From an uncultured Oscillospiraceae bacterium (GTDB lineage Bacteria > Bacillota > Clostridia > Oscillospirales > Ruminococcaceae), in the NCBI GenBank assembly GCA_910586535.1, contig CAJUHS010000013.1, positions 30,686 through 94,685 of the forward strand: a DNA stretch of 64,000 bases, in the 5' to 3' direction. A program made the position numbers and the translations under genes. Below are positions 8,385 through 16,086 of this stretch, piece after piece; position 1 is the stretch's first letter; every line of letters begins with the position of its first letter. The notes beneath the pieces were generated by a model. That model ran no database searches and was not told the DNA's origin. It saw only the letters and a program-made list of their open reading frames with translations.

Positions 8385-8435
8385 TGTATGAAATCGTACA
8401 TATAACATTATAGTACGATTTCATACAAAAGTCAA
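8385..8435 (-). promoter_or_regulatory. marR-MATE promoter with two MarR operators
   Basis: On the minus strand, TTGACT (8435-8430) and TATAAT (8412-8407) are 17 bp apart. A 15-bp perfect inverted repeat places one arm exactly in the -35/-10 spacer (8413-8427) and the other just downstream of the -10 (8385-8399). Each arm contains GTAnGAnnTCnTAC, itself an imperfect palindrome big enough for one MarR dimer, so there are two operators 28 bp apart centre to centre. Confidence 0.85.
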
Positions 8436-8485
8436 TACCTTTTTAATTTTTCAAAAATAAATTTGCGCCCCCCAAATTAAAAATA

Positions 8486-8560
8486 AAACGCTCTCATTTT
8501 GTTAGGCAATGCGGTATAATAAAAATACCGATACAAAGTCTAACTAAACGGGGAGCGTTT
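8486..8560. repeat. Imperfect inverted repeat, MITE-like or hairpin
   Basis: AAACGCTCTCATTTTGTTAG (8486-8505) and the reverse complement of 8540-8560 agree over most of their length. The 34 bases between contain TATAAT (8515-8520). No gene occurs between 8440 and 8640. It could be a small mobile-element relic or an RNA hairpin; target-site duplications are not evident. Confidence 0.3.
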
Positions 8561-8639
8561 CAAATTCTGCGCAGCTTGTTTCTTTTTGTGTTAAGTTTCT
8601 TGCTGCAAAATGCAACCGACAAGATTGGTTTAAATTTAA

Positions 8640-8676
8640 AACAAAAAATGCCGCCTTAGCTTAGCATGGCGGCATA
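8640..8676 (-). terminator. Terminator of the anchored surface protein gene
   Basis: ATGCCGCC (8648-8655) and GGCGGCAT (8668-8675) form an 8-bp stem; read on the minus strand it is followed by TTTTTT. Confidence 0.8.
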
Positions 8677-8689
8677 AAAAGTTTCGATT

Positions 8690-9397
8690 TTAATAAAATC
8701 TTCTTTTGCTTTTGATTATAATGATCACAACTACGATAATTACTGCTACGACAACGGTTACTATCACAATAGGAATTATCGGAATGCTTCCGCCTCCGAT
8801 TTCCGAGGGAGCCTCGGTTTCAGCTGCGGCAGTTGCAGCCGTTGTCTCAGCTGCTGCCGTTGTTTCGGCAGATGTTGCAGGTTCGGTAACAGCTTCGGTT
8901 GTAGTTGCTTCGGTAGTTGTTACCTCAACCTTTTCACAATTGGTAATAACAAACTTTGTGGCTTTCATTACAATACCGCAGTCGCCGAGACACATATTGT
9001 CAACGCCGCTGAAATCATCGCTGCCATATGCCGCGGCCATGTCTTCGTACCGAAAGGACGCTGTTGTTTCATCATACTCAAATGGCTCGACCTTTGCCCA
9101 TATCTGCGGATCGGCTGTAGAAAAGTTCTGAAGAATAAGCTCTACAGGAGCGCCTATTCCGGTCCATTCGCCGTCAAGCTCGAACTCTACGTTGATGACG
9201 CTTTCGGGAGTGAACCTTGAGCAGTCAAAAGATGTTTTTTGAAAAGTAATTGATTGTCCCCACGAGCCGCTGGAGTTTTTAGCCATTGTTGTAGGAAGCT
9301 CAACGTCTTCGGTTTCCGCCGAAACGCAAACCGACATAATGACGGCGGTAAGGCACAAAATTGCCGCTGAAAGAACGGTTTTTAAAATTTTTTTCAT
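8690..9397 (-). CDS. Secreted membrane-anchored protein with a CBM-like beta-sandwich domain
   Basis: 235 residues. Residues 1-27 are a Sec signal peptide (MKKILKTVLSAAILCL... ending VSA-ET). Residues about 35-160 form one extracellular module, rich in Trp and aromatic residues and beginning near WGQSITFQKTSFDCSRFTPE. It resembles a beta-sandwich module repeated in Ruminococcus secreted enzymes and may bind carbohydrate; this is an inference. A Thr/Glu/Ala linker of about 40 residues follows, then a hydrophobic segment of about 23 residues and a KSKRRFY tail, which anchors the protein in the membrane with the domain outside. The gene is monocistronic with its own terminator. No catalytic domain is present. 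Confidence 0.7.
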   Translation of the reverse strand: MKKILKTVLSAAILCLTAVIMSVCVSAETEDVELPTTMAKNSSGSWGQSITFQKTSFDCSRFTPESVINVEFELDGEWTGIGAPVELILQNFSTADPQIWAKVEPFEYDETTASFRYEDMAAAYGSDDFSGVDNMCLGDCGIVMKATKFVITNCEKVEVTTTEATTTEAVTEPATSAETTAAAETTAATAAAETEAPSEIGGGSIPIIPIVIVTVVVAVIIVVVIIIIKSKRRFY

Positions 9398-9633
9398 ATT
9401 CTCTCTTCTCCTTATTTTGTATTCGGAAACACATATTAATTTTACTTCATTTAGTTCTATATGTCAAGAATTTGACAAAATTTCAACACATAGTACAAAT
9501 CAAAGCTTACCTTAAAGGATTTCGTTCGTTACTTTGCCAATTTCAATAAAATTCAATGTCGCAGTACTGCCGTTGAATATTTTTTCGCGATACGGGGAAA
9601 ATACATATTGAGAACAGGAAAGGAGCCGGAAAT

Positions 9634-9837
9634 ATGAACGCGGGAAAAATCATTATAAACGAAATAGACAGCCGTCTTGAACGGCTCGGAAGCCATTACC
9701 GCGACAAAAAGAACACGGACGGCAATCCGTTCGGCGAAATGCTTGCCGCCGAATCAAAGCTTCTCAATACCGCTCTGGCGGGTGAGCTTCGCAGCTTAAA
9801 GGAATTTGTTCTGGAAAATATCGGAACAGGAAATTAA
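9634..9837 (+). CDS. Small conserved-looking hypothetical protein, 67 aa
   Basis: 67 residues, mostly helical and charged (MNAGKIIINEIDSRLERLGS...), without signal or membrane segments. A strong AAGGAG site precedes the ATG. Its stop codon overlaps by four bases the stop of the convergent TtcA-like gene. I do not recognise the family; a small cytosolic helical protein is all the sequence shows. Confidence 0.55.
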   Translation: MNAGKIIINEIDSRLERLGSHYRDKKNTDGNPFGEMLAAESKLLNTALAGELRSLKEFVLENIGTGN

Positions 9838-10562
9838 CCCTTATCCTTATACCCCCAGCCGTCCAGACCTGCCCGGCGCACCGCCCCGAAAATGCGGTCG
9901 GAAAAGCCCTTGTCTGCTTTGTTCCGCTCTGCAAGGAACCGTTTGGTCTCCTCGCGGGAGGTGTGCCCGTCGGCGGGACACTTAGATTTAACCACCTCAA
10001 GACCGCTTCGTTTTGCAGCGTTCCGAACTTCCTTTTCGGGCGCGAAAACAAGCGGTCTTATCATTGTTATATCTTTTCTGGAAAGATAGCTTTTCGGCGC
10101 AAAGCAACCCAGTCTGCCCTCGTTGAACAGGTTCATGACAAAAGTTTCCACAGCGTCGTCGTAGTTATGCCCCAACGCTATCTTGTTGCAGCCGGCCTCC
10201 TTAGACGCGTCGTGGAGCGCGCCCCGCCTCATTCTGGCACAGAGACTGCATGGGTTTGTTTCCTGCCGCACGTCAAACACTATCTCGCCGATATGGGTGC
10301 GTTTCAGGATAAAGTCCACGCCCAGCCTTTGGCACATTTTTTCAACGGAGGAGTAGTCTCCGTCCGCACCGCCGAAGCGGGGGTCGAGGGTTATCGCCGT
10401 TACTTCATAGTCAATGCCGATAAAGCGTTTCAGCCTGACTAATCCCTCCAGCAGTACAAGGCTGTCCTTGCCGCCTGAGACTCCAACGGCTATTTTGTCT
10501 CCGTCTTGGATCAGGTCAAATTCCTGAATCGCCTTTCGCATATAGCCGAGTATTTTTTGCAT
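9834..10562 (-). CDS. TtcA-like tRNA 2-thiolation ATPase (PP-loop)
   Basis: 242 residues. The PP-loop SGGKDS at about residues 28-33 binds ATP and adenylates the target base. NPCSLCARMRRG carries the C-x-x-C that in TtcA-type enzymes holds an iron-sulfur cluster, and LGHNYDDAVETFVMN is the conserved motif after it. A further Cys is in KSKCPADGHTSREE. The family inserts sulfur at C32 of tRNA (TtcA) or related positions, so the exact base is uncertain. A GTG three codons upstream is possible; the ATG with GGTGA before it is preferred. The gene overlaps by four bases the tail of the convergent small gene. Confidence 0.8.
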   Translation of the reverse strand: MQKILGYMRKAIQEFDLIQDGDKIAVGVSGGKDSLVLLEGLVRLKRFIGIDYEVTAITLDPRFGGADGDYSSVEKMCQRLGVDFILKRTHIGEIVFDVRQETNPCSLCARMRRGALHDASKEAGCNKIALGHNYDDAVETFVMNLFNEGRLGCFAPKSYLSRKDITMIRPLVFAPEKEVRNAAKRSGLEVVKSKCPADGHTSREETKRFLAERNKADKGFSDRIFGAVRRAGLDGWGYKDKG

Positions 10563-10583
10563 TTTTATCACCGTACCATATTA

Positions 10584-11051
10584 TTAGTCTATCACCAAAT
10601 TTTCCATAGACTTTTCCCCCGTAACCTTTTCTCCCAAAGAGTTAGCCCAGCTTTCCGTATAAAATGAAAAGTACGACAGCTGCTCTTTTGCACGCTTTTT
10701 ATTGCAGCAAGGCAAAAATCCCCACAGTGTTGACGGTATGCCTATCACTATAAGATAAAGCGGCCCGAGAATAAGGGACTGTATCGTGTGCCCGTACTCG
10801 TGAACAAGAAGCCGCCGCGAAAGTTCCTCCATTGTGTGGCCGTTTTGCAGCTTTTCATAAAAGAACGGTTCTTCCGTAACAAATACGAACATACCCAATG
10901 AAACGCTTGACTTATTTTCCCATTCTGTAATTACCGCGCCGTGATAAAAATAATGCCTGGCATGAAAATTCTGCATAAAAACGACTGCGCCCAAAGCGGT
11001 TTGAAGTATTCCCCACGTGCATTGCCATACGCGGTATAAAACTGTTTTCAT
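10584..11051 (-). CDS. Small membrane protein with HEYGH zinc-metalloprotease-like motif
   Basis: 155 residues. A hydrophobic N-terminus is followed by a short soluble part, then LLVHEYGHTIQSLILGPLYLIVIGIPSTLWG at about residues 84-114, which combines an HExxH zinc motif with a membrane-embedded helix. A later ESW (about 135) could provide a third zinc ligand. The function is unknown; the arrangement recalls small intramembrane-type metallopeptidases. It lies 15 bp downstream of prfB in the same direction. Confidence 0.55.
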   Translation of the reverse strand: MKTVLYRVWQCTWGILQTALGAVVFMQNFHARHYFYHGAVITEWENKSSVSLGMFVFVTEEPFFYEKLQNGHTMEELSRRLLVHEYGHTIQSLILGPLYLIVIGIPSTLWGFLPCCNKKRAKEQLSYFSFYTESWANSLGEKVTGEKSMENLVID

Positions 11052-11065
11052 AATATTTTTCTTCC

Positions 11066-12190
11066 TTACTTCTGAAGCGTACCATGAGACAGCGCAGTAA
11101 GATAAGCATTGATAAATCCGTCCAGATCGCCGTCCATGACCGCGCCGATATTGCCGTTTTCAAAGCCTGTGCGGTGGTCTTTCGCAAGGGTGTATGGCAT
11201 GAAAACATAGGAACGTATCTGCGCGCCCCATGCAATTTCTTTCTGCACGCCCTTGATGTCCTCGATTTTTTCCAGGTGCTCGCGCTCCTTTATCTCCACC
11301 AGCTTGGACATAAGCATTTTCATTGCGTAATCCTTGTTCTGGTACTGGCTGCGCTGTGTCTGGCAGGACACAACTATACCTGTGGGCAAATGGGTAAGCC
11401 GTACCGCGGAAGAGGTCTTGTTTACCTTTTGTCCGCCTGCGCCGCTGGCACGGTAGAAGTCAATTTCCAAGTCCTCGGGACGTATCTCTATGTTTGTGTC
11501 TGCTTCGCTCATTTCGGGCATTACTTCAAGGGAGGCAAAGGAGGTATGCCTCCGTCCAGAGCTGTCAAAGGGAGACACCCGCACAAGACGGTGCACGCCT
11601 GTTTCCGACTTCAAAAAGCCGTAGGCGTTTATACCCTCGATAAGCAGGGACGCGGATTTAAGTCCCGCTTCGTCGCCGTCAAGATAGTCAAGAGTAGTGA
11701 CCTTGTAGCCGTGGCTTTCCGCCCACATATTGTACATACGGAAAAGCATTTCCGCCCAGTCCTGCGCCTCGGTGCCGCCCGCTCCCGCATGGAAAGTAAG
11801 AATAGCGTTTTTGCTGTCGTATTCCCCTGTAAGAAGAGTAGTCAGCTTCATGGCTTCAAGCTCTTTCTTGAAATTATCCGCGTCACGCTTTATCTCCTGG
11901 GCAGTGTCCTCATCGTCCTCTTCCTCCATGGCAAGCTCTATCATGGTGAGAGCGTCCTCAAGCTTTTCATTCAGCTTGTTATAGCTTTCGATAGTAGCTT
12001 CGTCATGCTTGATAGTCTGCATGATCTTCTGGGAATTTTCAATATCGTCCCAGAAACCGTCCTTTCCGGACTGCTCCTGCAATTCGGCTATCTCGGCTTT
12101 CGCCTTGTCAATGTCAAGTATTTCGTAGAGTTGTTTCATATCCTTTCGGTAGCCCTCCAGCTCCACCCGAAGCTCGTCAAGTAATAACAT
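11066..12190 (-). CDS. prfB: Peptide chain release factor 2, without programmed frameshift
   Basis: 374 residues. The codon-recognition motif SPF (in VRVSPFDSSGRRHTSFAS) and the catalytic GGQ (in RASGAGGQKVNKTSS) identify RF2, which releases peptides at UGA and UAA. The frame is continuous. At the place where most bacterial prfB genes have CTT-TGA-C and need a +1 shift, this gene reads ATA CTT GAC (residues YEILDID), so the T of the shift site is absent. A TTG upstream at 12205 is in frame, but GGAGGA (12203-12198) is spaced for the ATG at 12190. Loss of the shift means loss of the classic RF2 self-regulation. Confidence 0.95.
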   Translation of the reverse strand: MLLLDELRVELEGYRKDMKQLYEILDIDKAKAEIAELQEQSGKDGFWDDIENSQKIMQTIKHDEATIESYNKLNEKLEDALTMIELAMEEEDDEDTAQEIKRDADNFKKELEAMKLTTLLTGEYDSKNAILTFHAGAGGTEAQDWAEMLFRMYNMWAESHGYKVTTLDYLDGDEAGLKSASLLIEGINAYGFLKSETGVHRLVRVSPFDSSGRRHTSFASLEVMPEMSEADTNIEIRPEDLEIDFYRASGAGGQKVNKTSSAVRLTHLPTGIVVSCQTQRSQYQNKDYAMKMLMSKLVEIKEREHLEKIEDIKGVQKEIAWGAQIRSYVFMPYTLAKDHRTGFENGNIGAVMDGDLDGFINAYLTALSHGTLQK

Positions 12191-12301
12191 AATAAATTCC
12201 TCCAAATCAAAATAAAAGTTTTATGCGGTAAATTGTTATTTTGATTTGTCAGAAAAGCGTGTGCCTATAGGCAATATATTTGTACATAAAAATCTCTTTT
12301 C

Positions 12302-12763
12302 TTAAATTTTATTTATAGGAAAATACATATAACTCTTTCCCGTTTTTGGACAGGTGAAATCATGCACCGCGCCCGCAAGCTCCATGCTGTTTTCACTCAA
12401 ATATTCAAGCATTTCGGGAAAAACATCTTCCTCATTTTCAGCATAAATATACTCATAACTCGGAATGACCCATTTTGTCCAGCCCTCGGGAGCTTCCGCA
12501 GTCATATCACACTCGACTCCCGCAAGGTACAAGCCCCTTGTAAAGCCATTCTCCCAAGGCATAAATGAACGCGAAAAATCGGACATTGCGCCCCATATTC
12601 CGACGATATTTCCATCACCGTCTTTTTTCGCCAAATGCTGTATCTCGTTAAAATGGGAATTTGCGTCTTCCCAAAGCCGCTGTATAAATCCCTCTCCGCT
12701 GTCCGTAGAGCCTTCTTTTCCTATAACGGAGAAGGTTTCCTTAACGCATTTTTTCCGTTCCAT
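12302..12763 (-). CDS. GyrI/AraC effector-binding-domain protein
   Basis: 153 residues, forming one stand-alone effector-binding domain of the GyrI-like superfamily: VKETFSVIGKEG at the start, WEDANSHFNEIQHLA, then YLAGVECDMTAEAPEGWTKWVIPSYEYIYAE and a C-terminal strand. Such proteins bind amphipathic or cationic small molecules and may act as sensors or sinks. There is no DNA-binding domain. GGAGG precedes the ATG. It lies between the GNAT gene and prfB on the same strand. Confidence 0.75.
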   Translation of the reverse strand: MERKKCVKETFSVIGKEGSTDSGEGFIQRLWEDANSHFNEIQHLAKKDGDGNIVGIWGAMSDFSRSFMPWENGFTRGLYLAGVECDMTAEAPEGWTKWVIPSYEYIYAENEEDVFPEMLEYLSENSMELAGAVHDFTCPKTGKSYMYFPINKI

Positions 12764-12809
12764 AATATCCTCCGTTATTTTAGTAATTCCGCTTTTTCGG
12801 CGTAATTAT

Positions 12810-13262
12810 TTATATCACTTTCTCCATAACATCATAGCACAAAAAATCCCCGTTGTCGGTTAGAATTTTTCGGTACTCTTTTTCCCTGTAGCCCCTCTTT
12901 ATGTAAATTGATTTTGCAGGCAGTGACGAAGCCAGCCTAACCGTTTCGCTGTACCCGAAAATCATATTTTCCGCAAAGTCCATAAGCTGCCGCCCCAATC
13001 CGGAGCCTTGTCCGGACGGTTTCACAAACAGCCTTGCTATTTCATTTTCATCTATAGTAACAGTACCGGCAAGTACTCCGTCTGACTCTAAGACATAAAC
13101 CTTTCCCGCATTGACGTCGGCGAGAATTTTTTCGGGCTTGTGGTGCTCGAGAAAGAACCGTACCGCCCCTGCGGGATAATATTTGGGGTACACCGCTTCA
13201 ATTGTTTTTCTCACAAGGGCGGTGATTACATCATATTCTTTAACGTCCGCCTTGCGTATCAC
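12810..13262 (-). CDS. GNAT family N-acetyltransferase
   Basis: 150 residues. Motif A is visible as IARLFVKPSGQGSGLGRQLMDFAE, with the Q-x-x-G-x-G pyrophosphate loop that holds acetyl-CoA; it is followed by SSLPAKSIYIKRGY, the usual motif B. The acceptor substrate is unknown. Translation begins at GTG 13262 after a GGAG site. Given its place beside the polyamine genes it might acetylate polyamines, but that is only a context guess. Confidence 0.85.
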   Translation of the reverse strand: MIRKADVKEYDVITALVRKTIEAVYPKYYPAGAVRFFLEHHKPEKILADVNAGKVYVLESDGVLAGTVTIDENEIARLFVKPSGQGSGLGRQLMDFAENMIFGYSETVRLASSLPAKSIYIKRGYREKEYRKILTDNGDFLCYDVMEKVI

Positions 13263-13325
13263 AATCTATCACTCCAATCGCCGTACTGTTTACCGCTCTG
13301 ACCACTGATCGAGCCATGCTGTCGG

Positions 13326-13721
13326 TCATATATCTGATCGGAGGTATGTGAAAAAACAACGCTTTTCCTCCGGTTTTTTCCAGCATAAAAAATACGCTTC
13401 GTTACATAAATATTGGGAAGTATTTTCCGAAACAGTGCATTTTATCCTCTCGGCTTCAAGAGCTTTCTGTGCTGCTTTTTCACAGGACAGCCCCGCAAGT
13501 CTCGCGCCGTCCTTTTCGGCATATTTTTCTATCCTTACCGAATCTGATAGATTTTTGTCCAGACCGAACATAAACACCGCGTCATACACGGCGGTTATAC
13601 TTTCTATATCTCTTTTAAGACCGGCAAAGGAATTTGTCAGCAAAAGCTTCTCCCCCTCAAAAAGATCCATAAGGCGGCATGAGGAGTTATGTCTGCCCTT
13701 GAATCCCGTATAGAGAATCAT
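13326..13721 (-). CDS. Short pyroglutamyl-peptidase-I-like protein, coupled to agmatinase
   Basis: 131 residues. The N-terminus ILYTGFKGRHNSS matches the start of peptidase family C15 (normally TGFxPFG..NPS), and SENTSQYLCNEAYFLCW matches the segment around the catalytic cysteine (usual form 'S.NAGTYLCN..Y'). At 131 residues it is much shorter than the roughly 200-215 of the family and lacks the clear middle region with the catalytic Glu. It may be a minimal, diverged or inactive form. Its ATG overlaps the agmatinase stop (ATGA), so the two are translationally coupled. Confidence 0.5.
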   Translation of the reverse strand: MILYTGFKGRHNSSCRLMDLFEGEKLLLTNSFAGLKRDIESITAVYDAVFMFGLDKNLSDSVRIEKYAEKDGARLAGLSCEKAAQKALEAERIKCTVSENTSQYLCNEAYFLCWKKPEEKRCFFTYLRSDI

Positions 13722-14566
13722 GTTTCAAGCATAAGCAGCATTTCACGCAGAAGCTTGCACGCCAGAGCCGTAGATATACCGCTTGGGTCGTAGGGAGGCG
13801 ACAGTTCGTTTATATCCGCGCCTACGATGTTAAGCTCTTTGAGGGATAACAGCGCGTCCAGAAGCTGTCCGAAACGTACTCCCCCCGCTTCGGGAGTCCC
13901 CGTTCCCGGAAACTCGGAGGGGTCAAGAACGTCCATATCAACGGTGACATAAACGTTTTTGCCCCTGAGTTCCTCTGCCGCTTCGGTTATTCCATCAAGG
14001 GTAAGCTTGTGCATTTTCGTATGCTCCGCCGCAAAACGAAACTCCTCCCGCTCTCCGCTGCGTATACCGAACTGGTATATGTGACCGTCTCCCACAAGCT
14101 CGTGGCAGCGGCGCATTACGCAGGCGTGGGAATTTTTCACACCCAAATAGTCGTCCCGAAGATCGGCGTGGGCATCAAACTGTATAATGTAAAGGTCGTT
14201 GTATTTTTTGTGTACCGCCCTGACCGCTCCCAAAGTGACAAGATGCTCGCCCCCAAGCATAAAGGGACGCTTGCCGTCCGCAAGAATTTCGGCGGCAGCG
14301 TCCTCTATCTGAGCCAGAGCCATATCGGAAGAACCCATTGGAAGCTCGGGATCCCCCGCGTCAAATATTTTGCAGTCAAGCATGTCTTTGTCCTGATAGG
14401 GGGAATAGGTCTCGATACCGTAGCTTTCCGCGCGTATCGCTCTGCTGCCGAAGCGCGTTCCGGGACGGTAGGACGTGGTGCTGTCAAAGGGTGCGCCGAA
14501 AATAACGGTTTTCGCTTCGGAGTATTCGCAGTCGCAGGCTATAAATGCGTTTCTTTCTATCTGCAT
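13718..14566 (-). CDS. speB: Agmatinase
   Basis: 282 residues of the arginase/agmatinase fold. The metal-binding motifs are all present: GGEHLVT near residue 104, DAHADLRD near 130, SHA near 146, and VDMDVLDPSEFPGTGTPE near 210. The enzyme hydrolyses agmatine to putrescine and urea. With speA, speD and speE in the same cluster it completes the arginine-to-spermidine route. The next gene starts inside its stop codon. Agmatinase is favoured over arginase or formiminoglutamase because of the decarboxylase and spermidine synthase neighbours. Confidence 0.92.
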   Translation of the reverse strand: MQIERNAFIACDCEYSEAKTVIFGAPFDSTTSYRPGTRFGSRAIRAESYGIETYSPYQDKDMLDCKIFDAGDPELPMGSSDMALAQIEDAAAEILADGKRPFMLGGEHLVTLGAVRAVHKKYNDLYIIQFDAHADLRDDYLGVKNSHACVMRRCHELVGDGHIYQFGIRSGEREEFRFAAEHTKMHKLTLDGITEAAEELRGKNVYVTVDMDVLDPSEFPGTGTPEAGGVRFGQLLDALLSLKELNIVGADINELSPPYDPSGISTALACKLLREMLLMLET

Positions 14567-14699
14567 AATAATGTTTCCTTTCGGTATTTGGTTAGCGGTT
14601 CAAATTTTTGCAGGGACAGGTTTTTCTCCGCCCGTTAAACGCGTAAACCGGGGCGTTTCGCAGGCATAGAGCCCCGTCCCATGCAAAACGCATATTGTA

Positions 14700-15545
14700 T
14701 CAAACGCTTTCCAATAATTCCTTTACATAATTGGGTATAGCAAAGCAGCCCTTGTGAAGATCGGTGTTGTAGTACCGCGTTTTCAGTCCCGAAGCGTTCC
14801 ATTTTTCAATATCGGGCGAAAGGGGATCCACAGACTTTGAAGCAAAGCCGAAAAGCCAGTGTCCCGAAGGGTATGTGGGTATATGCGCCTGATAGACCCT
14901 GCAAATGTCAAAAAACTCGCGGATACGTCTGTGCGCCCGCTGCATGGCTTTCGCGTCGTCGGAGTAATAAGGGCTTTCGTGCTGGTTGACGAGAATGCCG
15001 TCCGCAGTAAGAGCGTTGAAGCAGTTGCCGTAAAACTCGCTGGTGAAAAGCCCCTCGCCGGGACCAAACGGGTCGGTGCTGTCCACGATAATAAGGTCGT
15101 ACTCGTTCTCGTGCCTGCGGACAAATCTCAGTCCGTCGTCGTAAAAAATATGCACCCTTGAGTCATCCAAACAGCAGGCTGTTTTAGGGAGATACTGCTT
15201 GCATACTTCCACCACCCGCTCGTCTATTTCAACCATGTCGATATTGTCAAGGCTCTCATAGCGGGTCAGCTCACGGACAGTTCCGCCGTCTCCCGCGCCT
15301 ATTACAAGGACGTTTTTGATACCCGGATTTGAAGCCATAGCCACGTGTGTTATCATCTCGTGGTAGATGAACTCGTCCTTTTCGGTAAGCATCATTATAC
15401 CGTCCAGAGTCAGGAATCTGCCGAATTCTTCGCTCTCAAAAACATCGATTCTCTGGTATTCGCTCTGCTCCGAGTGAATCTGCTTATCCACTCTTATGGA
15501 CATCTTAACGTCGGGGGTGTGCAGTTCGCTGAACCATAATTCCAT
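14700..15545 (-). CDS. speE: Spermidine synthase
   Basis: 281 residues. The aminopropyltransferase motifs are clear: LDGIMMLTEKDEFIYHEMITH, the S-adenosyl nucleotide loop VLVIGAGDGGTVRELTRY, VEIDERVVEV, and the catalytic region DLIIVDSTDPFGPGEGLFT. It transfers an aminopropyl group from decarboxylated S-adenosylmethionine to putrescine. A TTG directly before the ATG is in frame; GAAAGGA is correctly spaced for the ATG at 15545. The 267-bp spacer before it can form hairpins (GGTAAC/GTTACC at 15574-15603 and GCCGG/CCGGC at 15621-15638), so a leader-based control is possible. Confidence 0.93.
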   Translation of the reverse strand: MELWFSELHTPDVKMSIRVDKQIHSEQSEYQRIDVFESEEFGRFLTLDGIMMLTEKDEFIYHEMITHVAMASNPGIKNVLVIGAGDGGTVRELTRYESLDNIDMVEIDERVVEVCKQYLPKTACCLDDSRVHIFYDDGLRFVRRHENEYDLIIVDSTDPFGPGEGLFTSEFYGNCFNALTADGILVNQHESPYYSDDAKAMQRAHRRIREFFDICRVYQAHIPTYPSGHWLFGFASKSVDPLSPDIEKWNASGLKTRYYNTDLHKGCFAIPNYVKELLESV

Positions 15546-15812
15546 CAAAAAAATCCTTTCTATCGTTTAGTCGGGTAACGGCACAGAGGTTTGTACAGTT
15601 ACCGAGTAAGTTTTACTCTTGCCGGTAAAGTTGCCGGCGGCATGGGTAAAGGCTCAGCCTTTTCTGTAAACCTTGCTTTTATCAATATATTCGGGATTCA
15701 CGAAAAATTTTATCAGCATCGGGCATCTCGGCGAAAAACAGCCTGGCGTTAAAATATCCGGTCTCAAGCTAATATTTCTTTTACGAAGCGTTTTCCGCCT
15801 CCAAAGTCAGGG

Positions 15813-16070
15813 CTACAGCTCCGAGGAATCCAGCTTGTCTGAGTTAAGCTCGGCGCGGTTGTTCGCATAGAACACATACAGGCTTATAAAGGCGGTCACA
15901 GCCCATACTCCCGCAGCGGCAAAGGACGTTGCAATAACCTTTATTTCCCCGCCGCGCGAAACGGAAAGTATGCCTGCCACCGTCATAATAGCGGCAAATC
16001 CCGCAGCGATAAGTCCGTAATAAAGATAGGACGCACACTTCATACGCTTTGATTCATAATATTCTTTCAT
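15813..16070 (-). CDS. Small two-TM membrane protein in the polyamine cluster
   Basis: 85 residues. A short basic cytosolic start (MKEYYESKRMKCA) is followed by two hydrophobic segments (about 16-36 and 47-68) and an acidic tail (NSDKLDSSEL). A ribosome binding site (GGGAGAG) precedes the ATG, which lies 16 bp after the speA stop. It is unlike any family I know. Its place between speA and speE suggests a role linked to polyamines, but nothing in the sequence proves it. Confidence 0.6.
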   Translation of the reverse strand: MKEYYESKRMKCASYLYYGLIAAGFAAIMTVAGILSVSRGGEIKVIATSFAAAGVWAVTAFISLYVFYANNRAELNSDKLDSSEL

Positions 16071-16086
16071 TAAAATCTCTCCCGTA

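Noticed and set aside
11084..12184. Open frame of 366 codons opposite prfB
   Set aside because: Shadow of prfB: no ribosome binding site and no family resemblance, while the minus strand encodes complete RF2.
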